Below the pieces are notes generated by a model. It was not told the DNA's origin and ran no database searches. It was given only the letters and a program-made list of their open reading frames with translations. A stretch of 17,676 bases of DNA from NCBI GenBank assembly GCA_013153135.1, contig JAADFA010000021.1, positions 1 to 17,676 on the forward strand. Direction: 5' to 3'. Of this stretch, positions 1 through 5,670 are shown piece after piece. The position numbers and the translations under genes were made by a program. The DNA comes from Chloroflexota bacterium (GTDB taxonomy: Bacteria; Chloroflexota; Anaerolineae; Anaerolineales; DRMV01). The number at the start of each line of letters is the position of its first letter. Position 1 is the stretch's first letter.

Positions 1-309
1 TAGTCGGTAGTCGACAGAATGGATTAACCTCCATCCACAAATCGCTAACTTCTAACATCCATCTACTCATCTCGCCCAAAATCTACGCTTCTCGCTTTCC
101 TGCTCTCAGCTCCCCGCTTTATGCCATCTTCCAACCACCAACCTCTAACCTCCAACCACTCACCATCCGCGTTCATCCGTGTTGATCCGTGGTTTCTTCT
201 TACTGCCCGCTCCCTGCTCTCCCGCTCCCTGTCCCCATCAACCTCCAACTTCCAACCTCAAACCACTAACCATCCGCGGTTCCCAACTTCCAACTTCTAA
301 CTTCCAACC
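1..309. repeat. Gene-free tract of short C/T-rich intergenic repeats
   Basis: This stretch has no credible gene. It is built from degenerate short words such as CCAACCTC, CTTCCAACCT, TTCTAACTTCC and GCTCCCTGCTCTCC, repeated with variation over the whole length. On the minus strand it reads as G/A-rich words such as GGTTGGAAGTTGGAGG. The word CCATCCGCG occurs twice (164-172 and near 271-279). The tract begins within one base of the stop codon of the phospholipase D-like gene, so the 3' end of that transcript would be purine-rich. Codon-like structure is absent. Similar text-like G-rich intergenic sequence recurs in Chloroflexota and other environmental genomes to my recollection, but I cannot verify copy number here. 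Confidence 0.75.
165..194. repeat. Three tandem decamers of the ATCCGnGnTn type
   Basis: Three 10-nt units follow each other without a gap: ATCCGCGTTC (165-174), ATCCGTGTTG (175-184) and ATCCGTGGTT (185-194). The complementary strand reads AACCACGGAT, CAACACGGAT, GAACGCGGAT. I recognise this motif from memory as a widespread dispersed intergenic element in several bacterial phyla; the function is unknown to me. Confidence 0.75.
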
Positions 310-1443
310 TCAATCTTCCAGCAAACGAAAGCGCGGTTGATGCTCCTGCCACCATGTTTCAAAAATTTCGGCTAGGCGGGGATCGTAAATAATAAGCACA
401 TTCTCATCGTTCCGAGTTTCTGCGTTATTAGTGAAGTTATACGAGCCTAAAACGACAATTTGCCCATCGATGACCAAGACTTTGTGATGCAAAACGCCGC
501 GGCTCTCGTCCACCCAAATCCACGCGCCTGCCCGAGCCAATGCCCGCAAGTCATTGCCCTGATCCTGGAGGGCACGCTCATCTACCCCCATCTCCACGCG
601 CACACCTCGTTGATGCGCCTCTCGCAAGGCCCGTGTTAAGGGATCCGACGTCCAGCTGAAAGCCAAAACCAGAATCCGTTCCCGCGCGCCGCGAAGCAAC
701 GTTTGCAATCGGGCTGCAACCCCGTCGTCAGGTGAAAACATGTTTTCGATACGCAGCCCATTGAGCCGCACCACAGGATAGGGCGTATCTGCGCGCGAAG
801 CCGCGCCAAAACGGCCTTCGCGGAACATTTCATCAAATTCGCGTTGGTAGTTCGCAGCCAAACGCCGTGAGGTCAAATGAATGAGATTGTTCTCATTGCG
901 ATATACACCGTTCACCGTAAAATTCATCGAGCCCGTCCACACCTCAAGCCCATCGATCACCACAAACTTGTGGTGCATGAGGCCCTTATCCCCATCGAGG
1001 CGCACGGGAATGCCCGCGCGACGAAGTTCCTCCAGCTCCGGGGTCACGTGGTCATGCTCGGCCACAATGGCGACCGCCACCCCGCGCTCATGCGCGCGGC
1101 GTAGCGCGTCCCGCAGACTCCACAAATTGAGCTGATACGTGGCTACGTACACGGACTGTTGCGCGCGGTCAATGGCCTGAGCCAAATACTGGTCCGCGCC
1201 CCCGCGGTTGCGCCGCGCCTGCGGATGGTCGGGTTGGGTGAGGTAAAGAGTCCACGTTTCCGTTTGATAAACGGCCACAGGCCCTGGCACCGAGGTGGTG
1301 AGAGGCTCGGCCAAAATCTGGGGCGGTGGTGTAGGCGTGGCCACAGGTTGCGTGATACCCCGCCACGTAAGCACAGCTGCGGTCACAAGGCCGACCAAAG
1401 CGGCCACAATACGCCAAGAGGTGGGAATCGATTTACCGTTCAT
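310..1443 (-). CDS. Membrane-anchored phospholipase D-like protein with two HKD motifs
   Basis: The 377-aa protein belongs to the phospholipase D/nuclease superfamily, which forms a phospho-histidine intermediate and cleaves or transfers phosphodiesters in lipids or nucleic acids. Both catalytic HxK(x4)D motifs are intact: H157/K159/D164 and H319/K321/D326, each followed by a GSxNFT segment (171-176, 333-338) and an Asn/Glu-rich stretch, as in the family. A single N-terminal hydrophobic segment (about 11-27) followed by a Thr/Pro-rich linker (32-55) suggests anchoring with the catalytic part outside the membrane. The start is supported by AGAAGG a few bases upstream and by the 14-nt gap to the stop of the histidine kinase gene, so it is probably the last gene of that operon. 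The substrate (lipid or nucleic acid) cannot be told from sequence. Confidence 0.9.
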   Translation of the reverse strand: MNGKSIPTSWRIVAALVGLVTAAVLTWRGITQPVATPTPPPQILAEPLTTSVPGPVAVYQTETWTLYLTQPDHPQARRNRGGADQYLAQAIDRAQQSVYVATYQLNLWSLRDALRRAHERGVAVAIVAEHDHVTPELEELRRAGIPVRLDGDKGLMHHKFVVIDGLEVWTGSMNFTVNGVYRNENNLIHLTSRRLAANYQREFDEMFREGRFGAASRADTPYPVVRLNGLRIENMFSPDDGVAARLQTLLRGARERILVLAFSWTSDPLTRALREAHQRGVRVEMGVDERALQDQGNDLRALARAGAWIWVDESRGVLHHKVLVIDGQIVVLGSYNFTNNAETRNDENVLIIYDPRLAEIFETWWQEHQPRFRLLED

Positions 1444-1457
1444 TCGCGCCTTCTACA

Positions 1458-2885
1458 CTAAACGGAATTCGTCTCATTCGAGGATTCGGGCAACCACACG
1501 CGAAACGTAGTCCCTTGACCGGGCTCGCTCACGACCTCAACCCGGCCTCCCATCTCCTCGACCGCGAGCTTGACGAAAGCCAAGCCCAGCCCCGTACCCG
1601 GGCCTGAAGAACCTGGAACCCGGTAGAACGGTTCAAAGATATGCGGCAAATGCTCCCGCGGGATGCCCGGGCCCTGGTCCTCTACTTCGAGCACCACCCA
1701 ACCAGGCTCGGCCGCACGCGCCCGAACCCAAATGGCGCCCTGGTCCGCGTATTTAAGCGCGTTGCCGACCAAGTTTTGGACCACGCGACGGAGCAGGGTC
1801 TCATCAGCCCGGACGAGCGCGTGGTCCGCATCGAGCAGCACACGACAACGCGCGTCCGAACCGGTGCACCCCAGGGAGGCCAGCACCTCAGGGATGACTT
1901 CGTGCAGGGCGACCGTACGCAGGTCCACTGGGAAGCGATGTTCCTCTAACCGGCCAATATCGCCGATGTTCTCCACCATCGCGACCAGCTGTTGGGCGGC
2001 CTGACGGATGCTCTGCAACCAACGATGGCGCTCGCGCGCGTCTGCGGTCGCCTCCGGCGTTGTCAGCAGCTCCGCGTAGCCCAAAATCGCGCCCAGCAAA
2101 TTGCGCATATCATGCACCACCATACGGAGCAAATTGGCTTTGTGGGCCTGCAAGCGGACCAAAGCCTGGTGTGCCTCTTCCAAGGCGCGCACTTTCTCGT
2201 CCAAAGTCAAATGGGCCCGTCGGGTGATGAGGACCAGGCTACCATATAAGACCAACATACCCAGAAGCAACGTTGTCGCTACCCGCACCTGCAACTGGCG
2301 GCTCGCGTCCAAATAGGGCGTGGCATCAATGTAAATCTCAAATACTGCAAAAGGTCGAAAACGTTCAGGTAAAGGGACATAAGCTTCCAAGACCCGGCGG
2401 GCCGACGTTGCGCGCGTCAAGGGCTCATTAGGGCGCAACGGCCTCAGGCGCACCACGGTTTTTTGTTCCGCGAGGGCGCGTTGGATCTTGGGCAATTCGG
2501 CTTGATCTTGTTGACCTACGCGCTCTGGGGCTTGGCTGTCGTACAAAATGTAGCCATTTTCGTCATACACCTTAAGTGCGAGCGCGTGCATCAGGGCCGC
2601 GTATTCCTGGTACAAACGGTCAAATTCGTGATAAGCCTCGTCCCATGATGAGACCGGGTGGTGCATCAAGTCTTGGTTAAACTCCGCGGCCAATACCTTC
2701 GCGAAAAGCTCCGTTTCCGTACGGGCCTCGCGCAGCAACAGGTCCTCAATGCTCCACGCGAGCACCAGGAGCAACGCGCCGCTCAACGCGAGGATCACCA
2801 ACGCGTACCAAACGAGGATGCCTGGATAAAGCCGTTGGATGATATTGGAGGATGGTGTCGACCGCGATGGGTTCGCGTTGGTCAT
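1458..2885 (-). CDS. Membrane sensor histidine kinase
   Basis: The 475-aa protein has the order TM1 (about 22-44), an extracytoplasmic sensor region (45-202), TM2 (about 203-221), a short coiled-coil linker (226-250), a dimerisation/phosphoacceptor domain and a HATPase_c domain. Visible motifs are the H-box HDMRNLLGAI with phosphoacceptor H258, the N-box NLVGNALKYA (371-380), G1 DQGPGIP (403-409) and G2 GTGLGL (430-435). The sensor region contains LKVYDENGYILYDS (104-117), reminiscent of a single Cache-type PAS-like fold. No convincing HAMP domain separates TM2 from the H-box. The open frame extends upstream to 3026, but ATG 2885 is chosen because GGGAG precedes it and it abuts the stop of the upstream gene (TGA at 2889-2887). 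No response regulator is encoded in the window, so its partner is unknown. Confidence 0.93.
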   Translation of the reverse strand: MTNANPSRSTPSSNIIQRLYPGILVWYALVILALSGALLLVLAWSIEDLLLREARTETELFAKVLAAEFNQDLMHHPVSSWDEAYHEFDRLYQEYAALMHALALKVYDENGYILYDSQAPERVGQQDQAELPKIQRALAEQKTVVRLRPLRPNEPLTRATSARRVLEAYVPLPERFRPFAVFEIYIDATPYLDASRQLQVRVATTLLLGMLVLYGSLVLITRRAHLTLDEKVRALEEAHQALVRLQAHKANLLRMVVHDMRNLLGAILGYAELLTTPEATADARERHRWLQSIRQAAQQLVAMVENIGDIGRLEEHRFPVDLRTVALHEVIPEVLASLGCTGSDARCRVLLDADHALVRADETLLRRVVQNLVGNALKYADQGAIWVRARAAEPGWVVLEVEDQGPGIPREHLPHIFEPFYRVPGSSGPGTGLGLAFVKLAVEEMGGRVEVVSEPGQGTTFRVWLPESSNETNSV

Positions 2886-2886
2886 G

Positions 2887-3303
2887 TCACAACGCTCCCG
2901 GCGGTTTGACCCGTTTCCATTGATCCAGAACGAAAACCACCACAGCCAAGGCCATAACCACAGCCGCGGCCTGTAGCCCGGATTGAGGAATGGGCGCGCC
3001 GAATTCGAACGCGAGCAATACCGCAAGGCCGAGGTGATATGCGAACGCGGTTCCCCACGCGAGGCGCTCGCTCCCCCGAGGATGCGCGCGGAAGCTAAAG
3101 CGCGGGAAGGCCCAAAACGCGACTGCGAGTGCGAAAGGCACCATCCATCCGAGGAGCATCATGAGCCAATGGGAGGGGTAGAGGCTCCACGCCCATCCCC
3201 AAGGCAAAACTTTGGCCATGAGAACCAACGCGCCCCACGTCGCGCCCAGGAGCAAGTAAATCAATGCCAGGCGGACCATCCAAACCGTCAGTTTTGGCAT
3301 CAT
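2887..3303 (-). CDS. Four-helix membrane protein, paralogue of the preceding gene (heme-copper oxidase/NnrS-like helices?)
   Basis: The 138-aa protein is almost entirely hydrophobic, with four predicted membrane helices (about 8-29, 45-66, 82-103, 112-130). It aligns along its length with the gene just upstream (3300-3710): both carry a His in helix 2 a few residues before Gly-Trp, then Trp-x-FP, an Arg-rich loop with RG and RLxW, and a GLxLxxxFE stretch in helix 3. The HxxxxGW...W.FP pattern recalls helices of heme-copper oxidase subunit I or NnrS, which suggests heme or metal binding, but this is inference from motif resemblance. Start ATG 3303 overlaps the upstream stop as ATGA and has AGGGG upstream; ATG 3300 is the alternative. 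Translationally coupled inside the ccmC operon. Confidence 0.75.
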   Translation of the reverse strand: MMPKLTVWMVRLALIYLLLGATWGALVLMAKVLPWGWAWSLYPSHWLMMLLGWMVPFALAVAFWAFPRFSFRAHPRGSERLAWGTAFAYHLGLAVLLAFEFGAPIPQSGLQAAAVVMALAVVVFVLDQWKRVKPPGAL

Positions 3304-3710
3304 CGTTGCCCCTTGCGCACCTTGAGCCGCACCCGCGGCCATGCATTGACCGTAAAGAGCACAGCCGAAAGCCACAACAACACTGCTGCGAGCACCAACG
3401 CGGGTTTGCGCCCAGGCAGGGCGGCCGTTGGCTCAAAGAGCACCCGCAAAATCAGGCCCACATTGAGCGCGACGAACGCGGCCCAGTTCAGGCGGTCGTC
3501 GCCCCGGGGGCGATCCCGGCGGATCAGGGGAAACATCCACATACCCATGCCAAAGGCCAGCTGCGTGAGCCAGCCGTAGGTAAGCATGTGCAGATATACC
3601 GGGAACCAAGCCGCGGGGAGCCATCCCGCGCTATGGCCCGCGAACGCGGCCATTCCCAAAACCAACCACACCAAGGACGCGCGGATGTAAACCCGAACGA
3701 TGAGGGGCAT
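3300..3710 (-). CDS. Four-helix membrane protein, first of a tandem paralogous pair
   Basis: The 136-aa protein has four predicted membrane helices (about 8-28, 34-55, 73-92, 101-119). Helix 2 contains LHMLTYGWLTQLAFGMGMWM followed by FP, with a His positioned like a heme ligand in oxidase subunit I or NnrS-type proteins; this is a resemblance, not a demonstrated relationship. The pattern is shared with the next gene, so the two probably arose by tandem duplication and may form a heterodimer. The start at 3710 is well supported by GGAGGGAG immediately upstream (3713-3720), which fills the 10-nt gap after the dehydrogenase stop. A longer reading frame to 3785 would overlap the dehydrogenase and looks non-coding. 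Its place behind ccmC/ccmD makes a heme or cytochrome-related role plausible. Confidence 0.78.
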   Translation of the reverse strand: MPLIVRVYIRASLVWLVLGMAAFAGHSAGWLPAAWFPVYLHMLTYGWLTQLAFGMGMWMFPLIRRDRPRGDDRLNWAAFVALNVGLILRVLFEPTAALPGRKPALVLAAVLLWLSAVLFTVNAWPRVRLKVRKGQR

Positions 3711-3720
3711 GGCTCCCTCC

Positions 3721-4695
3721 TCAGGCCAACGGGTCGATGAGGACCTTGAACACGCCCCGCTGGCCAGCGTGCTCGAGGGCAGCAAGGCCCTCCCGCAGGG
3801 GATAGCGCGCGTCGATCAGGGCCTGAGGGCGAATGCGCCCCGCGGCCAAATGGCGCAACGCCGCGGGGAAAGGACCACATCGAGACCCTACCAAGGTTAC
3901 CTCGTCCACCACCACGGGTGAGAAATTAAAGCTCACCTGGCCCGCGTAGGTGCTCTTGAGAACGATGGTGCCTTGGGGGCGCACCGCGCGCCGCGCAAGA
4001 GCCAGGCCCTCAGCGTTGCCCGTGGCTTCGATAACCACATCGTACGCGCCGGCTTCCACCTCGTTCTCGGCCAACGCGGGCACGTGATACGCCGCGAGCA
4101 ACTCGCGCTGCCGGGGATGCCGAGCCACCGCGGCCACATCCGCGCCGGTGAAGGACAACACCCACGCGATAAGCTGGCCCAGGCGCCCCGCGCCCACCAC
4201 CAGCACCCGGTCCGAAGGCCGCACCAGCACCCGCTCCAGGTACTCCATCGCGGCGGCCAGCGGCTCAGTGAACACGGCTGCATCGTCAGGCACGTGGTCC
4301 GGCACGGGGTGCAAGTTCGCAATGGGCAAGGTTACGTACTCTGCGAACACGCCATCCCGCTTCCAGATGCCCAGGACCGTGCGGTTCTCACAGTGCTTGG
4401 TCAAACCCATACGGCAATAGCGGCACGTACCGCACGAGATGTTGATCTCGCCCACCACGCGGCGCCCTTCCCAGCGGGGGTCCGCGGGTGCGCGCACCAC
4501 TTCACCGACGAATTCGTGCCCCATAATACCCGTGAAGGGGTAATAGCCGCGGATCATTTCCAGATCCGTCGCGCAAACCCCGGCCAGACGTACCCGAATC
4601 AAGGCCTCATCCGGCCCTGGCTCGGGGATAGGCACGTCATCTCGCAAGCGCACGCGGCCATCCTCAAGCCACAATGCCAACATAGTATTGCTCAT
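3721..4695 (-). CDS. Zinc-dependent medium-chain dehydrogenase (alcohol/polyol dehydrogenase family)
   Basis: The 324-aa protein is a medium-chain dehydrogenase/reductase that should oxidise an alcohol or polyol with NAD(P). Catalytic zinc ligands are visible as C41 (GVCATD), H60-E61 (GHEFVGEV) and E144 (TEPLAAA). The structural zinc loop has four cysteines in the canonical spacing, CGTCRYCRMGLTKHC (C88, C91, C94, C102). The Rossmann nucleotide motif is VGAGRLG (167-173). The length is slightly shorter than typical (about 340-350 aa). The start at 4695 has a strong AAGGGGGA upstream; an in-frame ATG four codons later is possible. It sits between ccmD and the two membrane proteins with gaps of 10-11 nt, an unexpected place for a generic dehydrogenase. 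The substrate cannot be assigned. Confidence 0.92.
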   Translation of the reverse strand: MSNTMLALWLEDGRVRLRDDVPIPEPGPDEALIRVRLAGVCATDLEMIRGYYPFTGIMGHEFVGEVVRAPADPRWEGRRVVGEINISCGTCRYCRMGLTKHCENRTVLGIWKRDGVFAEYVTLPIANLHPVPDHVPDDAAVFTEPLAAAMEYLERVLVRPSDRVLVVGAGRLGQLIAWVLSFTGADVAAVARHPRQRELLAAYHVPALAENEVEAGAYDVVIEATGNAEGLALARRAVRPQGTIVLKSTYAGQVSFNFSPVVVDEVTLVGSRCGPFPAALRHLAAGRIRPQALIDARYPLREGLAALEHAGQRGVFKVLIDPLA

Positions 4696-4706
4696 AGAGA
4701 TCCCCC

Positions 4707-4868
4707 TTACAGTTCATCATCCAGGCGTTCCAACATGGCCAAGTCCTCCCAGGCTCGCCGGAGCCGGCGCCAGCGGTACCACAGGCTCCCCAAATACAAA
4801 ATCATGCCGCCCAAGAGGACGAAGTAGCCAAGGTAGAAATAAAACGAAGTATCAGGAATCGGCTCCAT
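4707..4868 (-). CDS. ccmD: CcmD-like small membrane protein
   Basis: This 53-aa reading frame is easily missed. It starts MEPIPDTSFYFYLGYFVLLG, has one membrane helix (about 9-30), a basic Tyr/Arg/Trp-rich segment right after it (YRWRRLRR, 31-38) and an acidic helical tail. That is the size and layout of CcmD, the small subunit that works with the CcmC heme-delivery protein during c-type cytochrome maturation. GGAGGT lies 7-8 nt before the ATG, inside the 3' end of ccmC, and only three bases separate the ccmC stop from this start, so the two are translationally coupled. CcmD proteins are poorly conserved, so the assignment depends mainly on position and topology. Confidence 0.85.
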   Translation of the reverse strand: MEPIPDTSFYFYLGYFVLLGGMILYLGSLWYRWRRLRRAWEDLAMLERLDDEL

Positions 4869-4871
4869 CGT

Positions 4872-5579
4872 TCAGACCTCCATCAAACGGGCCTTCTCTT
4901 CCTCTAAAGCGCGTTGGGCGGTTTCAAGACGATAGCGTTCCCACAGCATAGCGGCATAGAGCACCGTGAACGCGAACAAAGTAAAAAACATAGTTAGCCG
5001 CATCTCAGGAGCCATATCAAAGCCCCCCATTGCGTCCGCGCTGCTCTTGCCCACGACCACGGGGTGAATGGTGCGATAAATGCGCGCGGAGAGGAAGGTC
5101 AGCGGAACGGTGACCACCGCAACCAAAGCGTAGACCGAGCTGTGGCGAGCCCGACGCTCGGGATCGATGATGGCGCGACGGAACAAGAAGTAGCCGCTAT
5201 ACAGCAGCACCATAACAGTCACAGTGATCAGTCGCGGGTCCTGGGTCCACCACGTATTCCAAATAGGACGGGCCCATACTGAACCCGAGACCACACCCAT
5301 GATGGAAAACGCCCAACCGATCTCCACCGCCGCGACTTCCAGTCGGTCCCAGCGAGGATCTCGGGTAATGAGGTAGAGCACAGCCATCAGCGCCGCGATG
5401 ATAAAACTCAACATACCGAGCCAATTCGCCGCGACGTGAAAATAAAACACCTTCTGTACCAGGCCCATGACTCGCTCCATGGGCGCGTAGAACCACACCA
5501 TGGCCAAGGAAGCCACGATAAGGGTCAAAGCCAAGACCCAAAGCACACGCAAGGCAAGGGGACGTTCTTCGCCAGGCAT
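4872..5579 (-). CDS. ccmC: CcmC, heme-handling protein of cytochrome c maturation
   Basis: The 235-aa integral membrane protein with about six helices belongs to the CcmC/CcmF/CcsA heme-handling family. CcmC presents heme outside the membrane to the chaperone CcmE. The tryptophan-rich WWD motif is clear: VWARPIWNTWWTQDPRLIT (101-119). Two conserved histidines flank it, H48 (FYFHVAANW) and H172 (RTIHPVV), as expected for axial heme ligands. A charged helical tail (208-235) follows the last helix. ATG 5579 is chosen although the frame is open to 5771: it has an excellent AGGAGGTG 6 nt upstream, follows a TATAAT element, and the extra 64 residues would overlap the previous gene. It probably heads the operon down to 310. 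No ccmA, ccmB, ccmE or ccmF lies in the window. Confidence 0.95.
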   Translation of the reverse strand: MPGEERPLALRVLWVLALTLIVASLAMVWFYAPMERVMGLVQKVFYFHVAANWLGMLSFIIAALMAVLYLITRDPRWDRLEVAAVEIGWAFSIMGVVSGSVWARPIWNTWWTQDPRLITVTVMVLLYSGYFLFRRAIIDPERRARHSSVYALVAVVTVPLTFLSARIYRTIHPVVVGKSSADAMGGFDMAPEMRLTMFFTLFAFTVLYAAMLWERYRLETAQRALEEEKARLMEV

Positions 5580-5585
5580 AAGAGG

Positions 5586-5593
5586 CACCTCCT
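5586..5593 (-). promoter_or_regulatory. Ribosome binding site deciding the ccmC start
   Basis: AGGAGGTG on the minus strand, 6 nt before ATG 5579. It rules out the longer reading frame starting at 5771 and gives CcmC its normal length. Confidence 0.85.
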
Positions 5594-5625
5594 CCACAGC
5601 GGGCAGTTCAGCTGCCACGCTGGGT

Positions 5626-5631
5626 ATTATA
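5626..5631 (-). promoter_or_regulatory. Promoter -10 element for the ccmC operon
   Basis: A perfect TATAAT on the minus strand, 46 nt before the ccmC start and just after the stop of the helicase-like gene. It sits inside an 11-nt palindrome GGTATTATACC (5624-5634). No good -35 hexamer is visible at 16-18 nt upstream. Between it and the RBS lies a small inverted repeat, GGCAG-5 nt-CTGCC (5602-5616), which could form a leader hairpin. Confidence 0.6.
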
Positions 5632-5670
5632 CCGATGGCCGCGCGATGGGCCGGTTGGTTTTCGTTCGCT

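Noticed and set aside
165..194. Triple decamer as a CRISPR array
   Set aside because: The units are contiguous with no spacers, are only 10 nt long, and no cas gene is present.
63..248. 61-codon minus-strand frame inside the repeat tract
   Set aside because: Translation only reflects the repeat words (Arg/Glu/Trp-rich), with no RBS context or coding-like third positions.
2886..3026. N-terminal extension of the histidine kinase
   Set aside because: It would overlap the membrane protein gene by 140 nt, is Trp/Arg-rich shadow sequence, and the RBS is placed for ATG 2885.
3973..4827. 284-codon open frame on the plus strand
   Set aside because: Antisense to the zinc dehydrogenase and the ccmD-like gene; His/Arg/Gln-rich composition without any recognisable motif.
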